Positions 43,951-53,872 are shown, counted from the stretch's first letter. The stretch: 64,000 nt of DNA from Algoriphagus sp. (GCA_021298245.1 JAJTDZ010000002.1:1-64000), one strand, 5' to 3'. Numbers and translations are program-made. The notes: generated by a model from the sequence alone, not told the origin.

Positions 43951-44409
43951 ATGAGCGACCCCTTCATAACCTTTTTTGGAATCTACCTGCTAAGTATGGT
44001 GAAATTTATTGCTGGTCCAGTGTTGGGAACAGCCGCAGGATATACCCCATTGCAAATGATGGGGGTTACCGTATTAGGCATGATGAGCAGTGTTACAATT
44101 TTCACCTTTTTGGGAGCGCCAATCAAAAAATATTTTATAACTAAATTAACTGGTCCAAGAAAAGTATTTACCAAAAAAAACAGAAGAGTGGTGAGCGTTT
44201 GGAATTCTTATGGAGAATTAGGAATTGCGCTACTTACCCCCCTTCTACTTACCCCAATTGGAGGCACACTTATTTTGGTTGCTTTTGGATCCAAAAAACA
44301 AAAAATTTTTATTTACATGTTGGGAAGCGCCATACTTTGGGGGGCAATCCTAAGTTATTCTATAGATGGACTTCTACGCATACCCTTTTTGAACCAACTA
44401 CTTCGCTGA
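43951..44409 (+). CDS. Small polytopic membrane protein, function unknown
   Basis: A 152-residue membrane protein with about four predicted helices (FGIYLLSMVKFIAGPVLGTAAGY, MGVTVLGMMSSVTIFTFLG, YGELGIALLTPLLLTPIGGTLILVAFG, IYMLGSAILWGAILSYSIDGLL) and a basic loop (KKYFITKLTGPRKVFTKKNRR). The part GELGIALLTPLLLTPIGG is reminiscent of small multidrug-export-like proteins but this is weak. Its last 12 bases overlap the end of the serine dehydratase gene on the other strand. No neighbour clarifies its role. Confidence 0.7.
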   Translation: MSDPFITFFGIYLLSMVKFIAGPVLGTAAGYTPLQMMGVTVLGMMSSVTIFTFLGAPIKKYFITKLTGPRKVFTKKNRRVVSVWNSYGELGIALLTPLLLTPIGGTLILVAFGSKKQKIFIYMLGSAILWGAILSYSIDGLLRIPFLNQLLR

Positions 44410-45312
44410 TTCTGCATCCTGGTCGGGCAAAATTTCTATGTCCTGAATCAACACTTTTTTGGCAATTTCTTGACCTGTTAGGGTGGCGGCCAATCCCCCC
44501 ATAGCTGTTTCCTTGTACCGACTTTCCATAGAAGCCCCGATCTCTCCCATCGCTTCTATGCATTCGTCTACAGGAATGACGGCAGATACATTAGATAAGG
44601 CAATCTGTGCCGAGCTGAATGCGATTGCTGCTGCACTGGCATTTCTTACCACGCAAGGTACTTCCACCAGTCCAGCAACAGGATCACAAACCAAGCCTAG
44701 CATGCATTGAATGGTAATGGCTACGGAAGTAAAAATTTGATCCACAGATCCTCCCAAGCAGTGCACTATGGCACCAGCAGCCATGGCGGCAGCAGCACCC
44801 GTCTCTGCCTGGCAACCTCCCACAGCACCAGCCAAACTTGCTTTCTCTTCTATAATTAGCGCTATACCCGCCCCAATCAATAGCCCTTCAAGGATACTCT
44901 CGTCCTTAAGGCCATGGATTTCTTGTAAAGTCACCAAAGTGCCCGGTAGAATTCCTGAGGCCCCAGCTGTTGGAGCAGCAACAACCCTTCCCATACAAGA
45001 ATTTACCTCTTTGGCCGCTAAGGCCCGAGCAATCAAGCGCTGAAATTCTGGGGACAGGACGCTGAGGGGATTTCGGTAAACCTTTTTTGCTCCATTGGTA
45101 ATCATTCCCGATCGAGACTGCATGTCCTCTTCAAGGCCTGTCATGACGGCCTCTTTCATGACTTGATATGCCTGGGCCATCCTTTGCCTGATTGTTTCTG
45201 AACTTCCTCCCTTTTGGTCTACTTCGTAAGCAATGACCGAATTCACTAAAGAAATGTGATGTTCCTCGCAATATTTTTTCCAGCCACTAAAACTATCAAA
45301 GAGAAATGACAT
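44398..45312 (-). CDS. sdaAA: L-serine dehydratase, alpha subunit (split form)
   Basis: A 304-residue iron-sulfur enzyme that deaminates serine to pyruvate. The cluster cysteines Cys167, Cys209 and Cys220 have the spacing C-x41-C-x10-C known from the Legionella enzyme. Motifs include the N-terminal RMAQAYQVMKEAVMTGLE, MGRVVAAPTAGASGILPG and GGCQAETGAAAAMAAG. It covers only the alpha domain; the beta domain (with an ACT-like fold) must be encoded elsewhere, since it is not adjacent. It stands alone on the minus strand. Confidence 0.9.
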   Translation of the reverse strand: MSFLFDSFSGWKKYCEEHHISLVNSVIAYEVDQKGGSSETIRQRMAQAYQVMKEAVMTGLEEDMQSRSGMITNGAKKVYRNPLSVLSPEFQRLIARALAAKEVNSCMGRVVAAPTAGASGILPGTLVTLQEIHGLKDESILEGLLIGAGIALIIEEKASLAGAVGGCQAETGAAAAMAAGAIVHCLGGSVDQIFTSVAITIQCMLGLVCDPVAGLVEVPCVVRNASAAAIAFSSAQIALSNVSAVIPVDECIEAMGEIGASMESRYKETAMGGLAATLTGQEIAKKVLIQDIEILPDQDAESAK

Positions 45313-45367
45313 AGGTTTTGGGTTTATTTTCTACTTAATTTCCTCACGTTTAAGAGGATACGTAAAC

Positions 45368-45772
45368 TTAAAAACTAAAGTTTACCTCCTGCTTAATCCC
45401 TGGATCCAAGCTTAAAGCCACTGGACAGCTTAGTGCTGCTTGCTTTAATTTTTGGCTTACCATGGGGTCTAAGGGTGCTCCTTGCCAATGAAAGGTAATT
45501 CCAATTTCTTGAATCTTCCTGGGTTGGCTTTGCATGATTTTTGTCGTCTCCCAGCTAAGCCCTTCCAAGGATACTCCTTCCCGCTCTGCAATAATGCCCA
45601 TAATCGTCACCATACAGCTTCCCAAAGCAGTAGCGACCAGGTCAGTAGGAGAAAATGCCTCCCCTCTACCATTATTGTCTAAAGGAGCATCTGTCACCAG
45701 GGCATTTCCAGAAAGCAAATGAAGGGCCTCTGTCCTCAATTTACCTAAATACGAACTTTTTATAGTGGGCAT
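45368..45772 (-). CDS. OsmC family peroxiredoxin-like protein
   Basis: A 134-residue OsmC/Ohr-fold protein reducing organic hydroperoxides or acting in stress responses. The motif FSPTDLVATALGSCMVTIMGIIAERE (about residues 41-66) carries the first cysteine and the second is in KQAALSCPVALSLDPGI (about 114-130). This matches the YhfA/OsmC branch, not Ohr. It is next to sdaAA in the same direction but with a 55-base gap. A promoter element sits 40 bases before its start. Confidence 0.9.
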   Translation of the reverse strand: MPTIKSSYLGKLRTEALHLLSGNALVTDAPLDNNGRGEAFSPTDLVATALGSCMVTIMGIIAEREGVSLEGLSWETTKIMQSQPRKIQEIGITFHWQGAPLDPMVSQKLKQAALSCPVALSLDPGIKQEVNFSF

Positions 45773-45812
45773 AAACTCTTACTTTTAAATTTCAGTTATA
45801 TACTATATTCAC

Positions 45813-45820
45813 CAAAATTA
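45813..45820 (-). promoter_or_regulatory. Promoter for the OsmC gene
   Basis: The minus strand has TAATTTTG (exact TAnnTTTG) with TTG 16 bases further upstream, slightly short spacing. Transcription near 45807, leader about 35 bases. Confidence 0.45.
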
Positions 45821-45844
45821 GGGTATTAATTCCGACCAACACGA

Positions 45845-46573
45845 ATGCGTACGCTTAAATTCTTCTTCCCAATTTTATTCCTATGTGTTGCTCATCAAGC
45901 TTGGGCCCAACGAGAAGATGCGGGTAATTACGACTACGACAAAGAATATTTGCTAGGGGTAAATAAAAATACCAACGGTGGTTTAATAGGAGGATTTGCA
46001 ATCAAAATAGGTACCCGGATAGACGATTCCCAGTTTTCTTTCTTGAGTTTGGAACTTTCCAATGTAAAGCATCCAAAAGAGACTCGATATACCACCATAT
46101 TGGGGAATAACTACGTTTTTGGAAAATCCAATTACCTCTATTCCATTCGCCCCCATGTAGGTAGAGAGATTATCCTATTTAAAAAAGCACCCAATCAAGG
46201 GGTACAAGTCTCTGCTCTCGCTGCTGCAGGCCCTTCTTTTGGTTTGATTGCCCCCTATTACATCGAATATGCCATAAATCGAGTGGAAACCGTAGTGGAG
46301 CCTTACAATCCTGCCGTGCATCAAAGTCGCTTTAATATCCTAGGTACTGGCCAATTGCTTCAAGGAATAAGTCAGTCCAAACTGGCATTTGGAGGGATGG
46401 CAAAAGCAGCACTGCACTTTGAATTTGGCTTATTTAAAGGGAATGTTACTGGGCTTGAAGTAGGAGCGATGGTGGAAGGATTTCACAAAAAAATCCCTCT
46501 CATTTTAAATGCGGAAAGGCCTCAGTTTTTTCAATCCGGCTATTTCACCTTATTCTATGGATTTAGAAGGTAA
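45845..46573 (+). CDS. Secreted probable outer-membrane protein, function unknown
   Basis: A 242-residue protein with a signal peptide (FFFPILFLCVAHQAWAQ). The rest alternates polar and aromatic residues in strand-like stretches, with YFTLFYGFRR at the very end, an aromatic C-terminus as in outer membrane beta-barrels. I know no family name. It sits between osmC (divergent) and lipA, 55 bases before lipA. It may be cotranscribed with lipA, although lipA has its own promoter element. Confidence 0.7.
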   Translation: MRTLKFFFPILFLCVAHQAWAQREDAGNYDYDKEYLLGVNKNTNGGLIGGFAIKIGTRIDDSQFSFLSLELSNVKHPKETRYTTILGNNYVFGKSNYLYSIRPHVGREIILFKKAPNQGVQVSALAAAGPSFGLIAPYYIEYAINRVETVVEPYNPAVHQSRFNILGTGQLLQGISQSKLAFGGMAKAALHFEFGLFKGNVTGLEVGAMVEGFHKKIPLILNAERPQFFQSGYFTLFYGFRR

Positions 46574-46603
46574 TTGAAATTAGATTTTTGAATACAGCTC
46601 AAC

Positions 46604-46611
46604 TACCTTTG
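46604..46611 (+). promoter_or_regulatory. Promoter -7 box of lipA
   Basis: TACCTTTG (exact TAnnTTTG) lies 17 bases before the lipA ATG, predicting a leader of about 12 bases. A TTTG 13 bases upstream is too close for a standard -33. Confidence 0.5.
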
Positions 46612-46628
46612 CAACAAATCTGAATCAC

Positions 46629-47507
46629 ATGATTGAATTACCTGTAATTTCTGATCGAGACATGGGGCGCAAAAAGCCCGATTGGCTGAGAGTAAAACTG
46701 CCTATTGGAGAAGAGTATGCAAAAGTCAGAAAACTAGTAGATCAACATAAATTACATACCATTTGTGAAAGTGGGAATTGCCCCAACATGGGCGAGTGTT
46801 GGGGAGCAGGGACTGCTACCTTCATGATCTTGGGTAATGTCTGCACCAGATCTTGTTCCTTCTGTGCGGTAGCTACCGGAAAACCAAAAGAATACGACAC
46901 CGATGAACCCAGGAGGGTGGCAGAAGCCATTCGCTTAATGGGCGTAAAACATGCCGTAATTACCTCTGTAAATCGAGACGAACTCAAAGATAGGGGAGCA
47001 GAAATATGGTACCAGACCGTAGTTCTTACCAAGGAGTTTTCCCCAACCACCACGATTGAAACCTTGATTCCAGATGTAAAAGGCAATTGGGATGCCCTCT
47101 ACCGGATGATAGAGGGAGGTCAAGAAGTGGTCTCTCACAACATGGAAACAGTGGGGAGGTTGTACCGTATGGTTCGCCCTCAGGCCAAATACGAACGTTC
47201 TTTAGAACAAATCAAGCGAACCAAAGCATTTGGAAAAAGAACCAAAACTGGGATTATGCTAGGCTTAGGAGAGAGCAAGGAAGAAGTCTACCAAGCCATG
47301 GACGATTTGGCAGCGCATGGATGCGATATTCTTACCCTTGGCCAATACTTGCAACCTACCAAAATGCATATTGAGGTGGCTGAATTTATCCATCCAGATA
47401 CCTTTGCCCATTACCAAGAAGAGGGACTGAGGAGAGGAATAAAATACGTGGAATCGGGTCCTCTTGTAAGATCTTCTTACCATGCCGAGCGACACGTGCA
47501 TGTATAA
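46629..47507 (+). CDS. lipA: Lipoyl synthase LipA
   Basis: A 292-residue radical SAM enzyme that inserts two sulfurs into octanoyl groups attached by LipB. The auxiliary cluster is bound by Cys46, Cys51 and Cys57 ([12 protein letters not shown]), the radical SAM cluster by Cys72, Cys76 and Cys79 (CTRSCSFC). Later parts include [17 protein letters not shown] and [15 protein letters not shown], the latter holding the conserved RSSYHA serine ligand. It is cytoplasmic and standard length, ending at a terminator shared with gcvP. Confidence 0.97.
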   Translation: MIELPVISDRDMGRKKPDWLRVKLPIGEEYAKVRKLVDQHKLHTICESGNCPNMGECWGAGTATFMILGNVCTRSCSFCAVATGKPKEYDTDEPRRVAEAIRLMGVKHAVITSVNRDELKDRGAEIWYQTVVLTKEFSPTTTIETLIPDVKGNWDALYRMIEGGQEVVSHNMETVGRLYRMVRPQAKYERSLEQIKRTKAFGKRTKTGIMLGLGESKEEVYQAMDDLAAHGCDILTLGQYLQPTKMHIEVAEFIHPDTFAHYQEEGLRRGIKYVESGPLVRSSYHAERHVHV

Positions 47508-47534
47508 AAAAAGGGCAGCTAAGCTGCCCTTTTT
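47508..47534. terminator. Bidirectional terminator between lipA and gcvP
   Basis: AGGGCAGC (47512-47519) pairs with GCTGCCCT (47523-47530), flanked by A5 on the left and T5 on the right so that both strands have U-tracts. It separates two convergent genes. Confidence 0.92.
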
Positions 47535-47554
47535 GTTTGGTTCAAACATCTTCC

Positions 47555-50434
47555 TTATTTGGCATATTCCTCCACGGGAATACAACTGCAAACTAGATTG
47601 CGATCACCAAAAGCAGAGTCAATTCTCCTTACTGTTGGCCAAAACTTATTTTCCTTAACAAAGTCTGCGGGGAAAACAGCTTTTTCTCGAGAATAAGGCA
47701 AATCCCAGGTTCCCGTTAGGACCATGGTAGCTGTATGAGGAGCATTTTTTAAGACATTATTTTCTTTGTCAGCCTTGCCTTCTTCTATTTCTCTAATTTC
47801 ATTTCGAATAGACAACAGGGCCTCACAAAATTTATCCAGTTCTGCTTTGGTTTCTGATTCTGTAGGCTCGATCATTAAGGTACCTGCCACGGGGAAAGAA
47901 ACCGTAGGGGCATGAAATCCATAGTCCATCAAGCGCTTAGCTATATCTTCTACTTCCACGCCTACCTCTTTAAATGCGCGGCAATCCACAATCATCTCGT
48001 GAGCTGCACGCCCTTTGGTACCCGTGTAAAGAATTGAATAATGCCCCTTTAATTTTTCCTTGATGTAATTCGCATTTAAAATAGCGATTTGCGTAGCTCT
48101 TGTAAGTCCATCCCCTCCCATCATGGAAATGTATGCGTAAGAGATGGGCAGAATACTAGCACTTCCGTAAGGGGCTGATGAAATTGACGACACCGCATGC
48201 TCACCACCCGTTTTTACCAAAGGATTGCCTGGTAAAAAAGGAGCTAAATGACTCGCTACGCAAATAGGTCCCATACCCGGACCTCCTCCTCCATGGGGGA
48301 TACAAAAGGTTTTGTGGAGATTGAGGTGACATACATCTGCGCCAATTCGCCCGGGAGAAGTCACTCCTACTTGAGCATTCATGTTGGCGCCGTCCATGTA
48401 TACTTGTCCTCCGTAGGCATGAATGGTAGCACAAATTTCTTGAATTGCCTCTTCAAATACCCCGTGGGTAGAAGGGTAGGTAACCATCAAGCAAGATAAA
48501 TTACTTCCGTGCTCTTCGGCCCTAGCCTTTAGATCATCCACATCGATATTTCCCTTTTCATCACAATTTACCAGCACCACTTTCATACCTGCCATGACCG
48601 CGGAGGCTGGATTAGTTCCGTGTGCAGAAGTAGGAATCAGCGCCACATTACGGTGGCCCTCTCCCCTATGCAAATGATACGCACGGATAACCATCAATCC
48701 AGCATATTCCCCTTGAGCCCCAGAATTGGGTTGAAGGGAGGTGTCGGCAAAACCTGTAATTTCTGTTAGCCAAGACCGTAGGTTTTCAAACAACTCTTGA
48801 TAGCCGGCAGTCTGGTCAATTGGCGCAAAGGGATGAATCTGCCCAAATTCTGGCCAAGTAACGGGGATCATTTCCGCCGTAGCATTGAGTTTCATGGTAC
48901 AAGAACCCAGAGAAATCATGGAGTGCACCAAGGAAAGGTCTTTGGCCTCAAGTTTTTTGATGTAGCGAAGCATCTCATGTTCGCTATGATTGGTATTAAA
49001 TACGGGATGAGTCAAATAGCTTGAGGTTCTTACCAAGGACTTGGGCAGATCGAGAGTGAGACCATTGACCAGAGGAGTGAGTGCAGGAGCAGGCTTTCCT
49101 AAAGCCTCTGCAAAAATGGAAATCACTCGACTGGCATCATCCAAAGTCTTTGCCTCATCGAAAGCAAGGAAGATGGCGCCTTTCTCATACCTAAAATTAA
49201 TTTCATTTTCAATTGCAAGCTTCTTTACTTTGGTTTGGAAGGCATCGTCAGCCATCACCTTGAGGGTGTCAAAAAAGAAGGAATTCCCTACTACCATTCC
49301 CATACTTTCTAGGCTTTGGGCGGTCAATTTTGCTAAGCCATGGGTGCGCAAAGCGATATTTTTAAGGCCTTGAGGTCCGTGGTATACGGCATAAAAACTT
49401 GACATCACGGCCAGCAGCACTTGGGCAGTACAAATATTGGAAGTTGCCTTTTCTCGTTTGATGTGTTGCTCTCGCGTCTGTAGGGCCATTCTATACGCCT
49501 TATTGCCCGCACGATCGATAGAAACACCGATAATTCGTCCTGGAATTTGACGCTTAAATTCATCTTTGGTTGCAAAGAATGCAGAATGGGGTCCGCCAAA
49601 TCCCATGGGAACACCAAATCGCTGTGCCGAACCCACGACCACATCGGCCCCCATTTCTCCTGGAGGAGTCAATAGGGTCAGGGCCAATAAGTCTGAAGCG
49701 AAGGCTGTGAGCACATGATTTTCTTTTGCAGACGCCACCAAGGAGGTGTAATCCAAGATTTCTCCTTCCACGTTGGGGTATTGAAACATGACTCCGTACA
49801 ATTCCGGGTCGGTAAGGTCTAAGGAAGATAATGGACCAAAAACCAAATTGATTCCTACTGGCTCAGCCCGGGTTACCAACAACGCTTTGGTTTGTGGAAA
49901 TACGTTTTCATCTACAAAGTAGGTGTTGGCATTTTTTTTCTCTCTAAGCTTTACCGCGTGAAGCATGGTCATGGCTTCGGCGGCAGCCGTGCCTTCGTCA
50001 AGCAAGGAAGCATTTGCAATTTCCATCCCTGTTAGCTCGATCACCACCGTTTGAAAATTAATCAAGGCTTCTAACCTTCCTTGAGCAATTTCTGCTTGGT
50101 AGGGAGTGTATGCAGTATACCATCCTGGATTTTCCAATACATTTCTAAGCACTACGCCAGGCACCAGGGTATCGTAATAACCTAGTCCCAGGAAGGAGCT
50201 AAATACCTTATTTTTTGAAGCTAATTGCTTAAAGTTTTTTAAAAACTCAGATTCCAGTTGTGCAGGAGGAAGTTGGAGAGGGCGCTCCAACTGTATAGAT
50301 TCGGGTACCGTCTGATTGATTAATTCAGTCAGGCTACTGGCCCCAATACTAGTCAACATCTCCTTGATTTCCGCCTCAGTTGGGCCATTGTGTCTGTTCT
50401 CAAATTTGACAGCATTCGAAAGATTGATCTGCAT
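47555..50434 (-). CDS. gcvP: Glycine dehydrogenase (decarboxylating), P-protein
   Basis: A 959-residue fused P-protein of the glycine cleavage system, decarboxylating glycine and passing the aminomethyl group to lipoylated H-protein. The PLP lysine is in [22 protein letters not shown] (about residue 708), and the N-terminal half has [42 protein letters not shown]. Both halves are fused in one chain, as usual in Gram-negative bacteria. gcvT and gcvH are not in the window. Lipoylation of its partner links it functionally to lipA next door. Confidence 0.97.
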   Translation of the reverse strand: MQINLSNAVKFENRHNGPTEAEIKEMLTSIGASSLTELINQTVPESIQLERPLQLPPAQLESEFLKNFKQLASKNKVFSSFLGLGYYDTLVPGVVLRNVLENPGWYTAYTPYQAEIAQGRLEALINFQTVVIELTGMEIANASLLDEGTAAAEAMTMLHAVKLREKKNANTYFVDENVFPQTKALLVTRAEPVGINLVFGPLSSLDLTDPELYGVMFQYPNVEGEILDYTSLVASAKENHVLTAFASDLLALTLLTPPGEMGADVVVGSAQRFGVPMGFGGPHSAFFATKDEFKRQIPGRIIGVSIDRAGNKAYRMALQTREQHIKREKATSNICTAQVLLAVMSSFYAVYHGPQGLKNIALRTHGLAKLTAQSLESMGMVVGNSFFFDTLKVMADDAFQTKVKKLAIENEINFRYEKGAIFLAFDEAKTLDDASRVISIFAEALGKPAPALTPLVNGLTLDLPKSLVRTSSYLTHPVFNTNHSEHEMLRYIKKLEAKDLSLVHSMISLGSCTMKLNATAEMIPVTWPEFGQIHPFAPIDQTAGYQELFENLRSWLTEITGFADTSLQPNSGAQGEYAGLMVIRAYHLHRGEGHRNVALIPTSAHGTNPASAVMAGMKVVLVNCDEKGNIDVDDLKARAEEHGSNLSCLMVTYPSTHGVFEEAIQEICATIHAYGGQVYMDGANMNAQVGVTSPGRIGADVCHLNLHKTFCIPHGGGGPGMGPICVASHLAPFLPGNPLVKTGGEHAVSSISSAPYGSASILPISYAYISMMGGDGLTRATQIAILNANYIKEKLKGHYSILYTGTKGRAAHEMIVDCRAFKEVGVEVEDIAKRLMDYGFHAPTVSFPVAGTLMIEPTESETKAELDKFCEALLSIRNEIREIEEGKADKENNVLKNAPHTATMVLTGTWDLPYSREKAVFPADFVKENKFWPTVRRIDSAFGDRNLVCSCIPVEEYAK

Positions 50435-50492
50435 AAAATACGCTTAGAAAGTGTTATTTGTAGTTAAATAAATACGCCTTGGATGATGATCA

Positions 50493-50500
50493 CAAAGGTA
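50493..50500 (-). promoter_or_regulatory. Promoter -7 box of gcvP
   Basis: The minus strand reads TACCTTTG, 59 bases before the ATG, so the leader would be about 52 bases. No glycine riboswitch is visible in the 188-base gap. Confidence 0.5.
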
Positions 50501-50622
50501 AACTTTCCAGAAGGATTTGCCGAGGCGCATCTATAAATTTTTCTATCATAACACGCAGAATTGATAAGCGGTTTTTTTGAGGGTAAAAAAAATAGCTAGT
50601 TTAGGGAATTAATTGAAAAAAT

Positions 50623-52119
50623 ATGAAAAATAAATACCTTTTGAGTGCCGCCTTGGGCTTGATGACCATGCTATCGGCTTGGGCTCAAAACCCAGTACAA
50701 GTAAAATATGCCAATACCATAACCGTAGAAGACCTAACCAAGCACCTGAGCTATTTGGCTTCAGACGAGATGAAGGGCCGTGACACGGGTTCTCCAGAGG
50801 GTAAAATCGCTGCCAATTACTTGGCCGATTTTTACAAAGGTCTTGGCTTAACTGCTCCAAATGGAGGTAGCTACTTTCAAAGCGTTCCTTTGGTAAGTTC
50901 CCGCTTCACACAAGTAAGTCTACAGATCGGAAAAACCAAGTTGGTGGAAAACACCGACTATGTGTTTACTGGAGACGGAAACCTCCCCAAAGCCGTTAAA
51001 ACAGGCCTTGTTTTTCTAGGTCTCGTCTCGGATGAAAACCTAGCAAAAGTCAATGTCAAAGGAAAATTAGTTGGGCTTTGGGCAGTAGGACAACGAAGCA
51101 ACGACTTGGTGACCAAGGTGATGGATGCCGGTGCTGCGGGGATTTTGATTGTGACCATGGAAGGACAAGCAAACTTTGACCGCATCGCCAATCGATACAA
51201 GTCCATGGCTGGCAATGGCCGAATTGGATTTGATCAAGAAGTGAAGCAGCGCCCAATATTTATGGTGAGTTCAGACAAGATGGCCGAACTTTTTGCTACC
51301 CCTTTGGAAACTCTTAAAGAAGCCGCTAAGTCTAACCCTGAGACTATTGCAGAACAGAAAGCCACCTACCACATTGTGAAAACCAAAAGCCCAGTAGACG
51401 CAGTCAATGTGATGGGGTTCCTAGAGGGCACAGATAAAAAAGAGGAAGTGTTGGTCATTTCATCGCACTACGATCACGTAGGCGTGAGCTCTACGGGAGA
51501 TGCATTTAACGGGGCAGATGACGATGGCTCGGGAACAGTCTCTGTCATGGAAATTGCCGAAGCCTTCGCTTTGGCAGCCAAGGATGGATTTAGACCACGA
51601 AGAAGCCTACTCTTTTTGAATGTCACCGGAGAAGAAAAAGGTTTATTGGGCTCAGAGTACTACTCAGAAAACCCAGTATTCCCTATAGCCAATACGGTCA
51701 ATAATATCAACATAGACATGGTAGGCCGAATCGATTACGAATATCAAAATGCTGAGAATAAAGACTACGTATACGTTATAGGGTCAGAAATGCTCTCTTC
51801 TCAACTTAAAAAAATTAACGAATACAATAACATTACCTACACCAACCTCATTTTGGATTACCGATATGATGCAGAAGATGATCCCAATCGTTTTTATTAC
51901 CGCTCGGACCATTACAATTTTGCCAAGTTCAATATTCCCGTGATCTTTTTCTTCAATGGGGTTCATGACGATTACCATCAAGTCACCGACACGGTGGACA
52001 AAATCGAATTTCCTTTGATGAGTAAAAGGGCACATTTGATTTTCCATACGGCCTGGGATTTGGCCAATAGGGACTCGAGAACTCCAGTAGATGGAACCAA
52101 TACTCGCACAGAGAGATAA
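50623..52119 (+). CDS. Secreted M28 family zinc peptidase with PA domain
   Basis: A 498-residue exported aminopeptidase-like protein. After a signal peptide (LLSAALGLMTMLSAWAQ) comes a protease-associated insert (about 110-240, including KGKLVGLWAVGQRSNDLVTKVMDAGAAGILIV), then the M28 metal site: HYDHVG, FNGADDDGSGTVSVMEIAEAF, VTGEEKGLLGSEYYS, NIDMVGRID and late H in HDDYHQVTD. It probably trims peptides in the periplasm or outside. It ends at a shared terminator with the DEAD-box gene. Confidence 0.93.
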   Translation: MKNKYLLSAALGLMTMLSAWAQNPVQVKYANTITVEDLTKHLSYLASDEMKGRDTGSPEGKIAANYLADFYKGLGLTAPNGGSYFQSVPLVSSRFTQVSLQIGKTKLVENTDYVFTGDGNLPKAVKTGLVFLGLVSDENLAKVNVKGKLVGLWAVGQRSNDLVTKVMDAGAAGILIVTMEGQANFDRIANRYKSMAGNGRIGFDQEVKQRPIFMVSSDKMAELFATPLETLKEAAKSNPETIAEQKATYHIVKTKSPVDAVNVMGFLEGTDKKEEVLVISSHYDHVGVSSTGDAFNGADDDGSGTVSVMEIAEAFALAAKDGFRPRRSLLFLNVTGEEKGLLGSEYYSENPVFPIANTVNNINIDMVGRIDYEYQNAENKDYVYVIGSEMLSSQLKKINEYNNITYTNLILDYRYDAEDDPNRFYYRSDHYNFAKFNIPVIFFFNGVHDDYHQVTDTVDKIEFPLMSKRAHLIFHTAWDLANRDSRTPVDGTNTRTER

Positions 52120-52123
52120 AAAA

Positions 52124-52154
52124 AAGGGGCCGAATGTTTTCGGTCCCTTTTTCT
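52124..52154. terminator. Bidirectional terminator between M28 peptidase and DEAD-box gene
   Basis: AAGGGGCCGAA (52124-52134) pairs with TTCGGTCCCTT (52139-52149), ten pairs plus one G-T, with A-rich and T-rich flanks. It ends two convergent genes. Confidence 0.88.
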
Positions 52155-52166
52155 TTTCTCCTAAGA

Positions 52167-53537
52167 CTACTTCCCCTTATTCTTCTGATTTTTAGTTTTC
52201 AGCTGATTTCGGTTAGGTTTTTTGCGGTGCTTCTTTTCTTTAGTTTTTTCCCCCTTCCCTTTGGTGGACTTGGGCCTCTCCTTTTTCTCATGGAAAGCTC
52301 CCCGGTATTCGGGATTATCTCTTTGTTTGAGCCGATCTAATTCCCTGGCATAGGCTTGTTTTTCTTCAAAGGGAGTGAGGGGAACAGCTACTTCTTCTGG
52401 AATGGGGAGTTCAGGGATAGACATCCGAATGAGCTCTTCAATTTTTTCAAAATGATACGCCTCTGCTGGATTTACGAAAGTGATCGCCTTTCCTTCGTTT
52501 TCTGCTCTACCCGTCCTTCCGATGCGATGAACGTAATCCTCATAAATCAGGGGGACATCAAAATTGAGTACATGAGAAACTAGAGAAATATCCAATCCCC
52601 TAGAAGCCACGTCCGTGGCAACCAAGATTCTCACCTCACCAGCTTTGAAATCTTCCATGGCATTGATTCGGGTATTTTGTCCTTTGTTGGCATGGATAAC
52701 CCGAATTTCCCCAAGACGTTTGCGCTCAAGAAAAGTATGCACCGCCTCTGCATTTTTTCTGCTTCGCGTAAAAACGATGATGCGCGACAACTCTTCTTTT
52801 TCAAGCAGGTGCTCTAGCAGGTTGATTTTCGTTTTTAGGTTAGGAACCGAATATTTTACTTGAGCAATGGTAGCTGCAGTTGTGGCAGAAGGAGCGATTT
52901 CCACCCGCTCTGGAAATTCTAAAAATTCTGTTGCCAACTGCTCCACCCTACCTGAGAAAGTGGCAGAAAATAGAAGATTTTGCCTTTTGGTGGGAATAAC
53001 CTCCAAAATAGAGCGGATTTGGGGCATAAAGCCCATATCCATCATTTTATCCGCTTCGTCAAGCACCATGGTCTTCAACTCCTTGGTAAATAGGACCTCC
53101 TTTTTGTAAAGATCCATAAACCTTCCAGGTGTAGCAATGAGTACATCTACCCCAGCTTGTACTTGTTCGATTTGGGGCTTCGGTCCTAGGCCACCATACA
53201 AACTGACTATCCGTAAATCGGTGTATTGACTCAATTGCCTAGCTACCTCCTCAATCTGCATGACCAACTCTCGCGTGGGAGCAAGAATTAAGGCTCTAGG
53301 ATGTTTGCCCTGCGCGTACTTAACCTTCATCAATAAAGGAAGAAGGTAGGCTGCCGTTTTCCCTGTACCTGTCTGGGCAATTCCCAACACGTCATGACCT
53401 GCCAAGGCGAGGGGAATCGTTTTTTGTTGAATAGGGGTAGCTTCCATATACCCTGCATCGGCCACCGCTTGGAGCAATTGCTTATTGAGTTTGAATGAAT
53501 CAAAACTTATGGAATCCTTGCTTATGGGGTCCTTCAT
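52167..53537 (-). CDS. DEAD-box RNA helicase (RhlE-like)
   Basis: A 456-residue ATP-dependent RNA helicase for ribosome assembly or RNA turnover. The Q motif is in YMEATPIQQKTIP, motif I GIAQTGTGKTAAYLLPLL, motif II VLDEADKMMDMG, motif III FSATFS and motif VI DYVHRIGRTGRAE. The last 60 residues are a basic tail (KKERPKSTKGKGEKTKEKKHRKK), probably RNA-binding and lacking a structured RNA-recognition domain. It is closest in layout to RhlE but I do not assign a symbol. A promoter element is 48 bases upstream. Confidence 0.93.
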   Translation of the reverse strand: MKDPISKDSISFDSFKLNKQLLQAVADAGYMEATPIQQKTIPLALAGHDVLGIAQTGTGKTAAYLLPLLMKVKYAQGKHPRALILAPTRELVMQIEEVARQLSQYTDLRIVSLYGGLGPKPQIEQVQAGVDVLIATPGRFMDLYKKEVLFTKELKTMVLDEADKMMDMGFMPQIRSILEVIPTKRQNLLFSATFSGRVEQLATEFLEFPERVEIAPSATTAATIAQVKYSVPNLKTKINLLEHLLEKEELSRIIVFTRSRKNAEAVHTFLERKRLGEIRVIHANKGQNTRINAMEDFKAGEVRILVATDVASRGLDISLVSHVLNFDVPLIYEDYVHRIGRTGRAENEGKAITFVNPAEAYHFEKIEELIRMSIPELPIPEEVAVPLTPFEEKQAYARELDRLKQRDNPEYRGAFHEKKERPKSTKGKGEKTKEKKHRKKPNRNQLKTKNQKNKGK

Positions 53538-53584
53538 GGAGGGCGTAGTGTCCCCTTCAAGGTAGTTTGAAGGGTTTGGTTAAG

Positions 53585-53592
53585 CAAATATA
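53585..53592 (-). promoter_or_regulatory. Promoter -7 box of the DEAD-box gene
   Basis: The minus strand has TATATTTG, 48 bases before the ATG; the leader would be about 42 bases. No matching -33 element is visible. Confidence 0.5.
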
Positions 53593-53728
53593 GGCATTGC
53601 TAGTGGGATTGATTCCTGTCTACATCCGTCGCCCTTTACTTGACTGATCGAACAAAAAAAATTAACCTTAGATTTTGCATCATTTTTGAAAATCAAGGAT
53701 GTTTTTTTTCAAATAAATAGCATCTGCC

Positions 53729-53759
53729 TTGCTCTAAAACACCACAGTCCTTACTTTTG
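53729..53759 (+). promoter_or_regulatory. Promoter of tRNA-His
   Basis: TTG (53729-53731), a 20-base spacer, then TACTTTTG (53752-53759), an exact TAnnTTTG. The transcript should begin near 53766, about 32 bases before the tRNA. Confidence 0.6.
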
Positions 53760-53797
53760 CCAACCATTCGAGATTCTTCTCGATGGTTTACCCTGAT

Positions 53798-53872
53798 GGT
53801 GATTGTAGCTCAGTTGGTTAGAGCGCTGGTTTGTGGCACCAGAGGTCGCCGGTTCGAGCCCGGTCTTTCACC
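53798..53872 (+). tRNA. tRNA-His (GTG anticodon)
   Basis: The D arm (GCTC/GAGC), anticodon arm (CTGGT, loop TTGTGGC with GTG, ACCAG) and T arm (GCCGG, TTCGAGC, CCGGT) all fold. A G at 53798 can pair with C73 (53872), the extra G-1 that marks histidine tRNAs. CCA is not encoded. Positions 5-68 and 6-67 of the acceptor stem are both U-U mismatches, which is unusual; the rest of the stem pairs. A terminator follows directly. Confidence 0.92.

Noticed and set aside
50435-50622. Glycine riboswitch before gcvP
   Set aside because: The gap is only 188 bases, mostly AT-rich, and I see no tandem aptamer-like pairings; a simple promoter element explains it.
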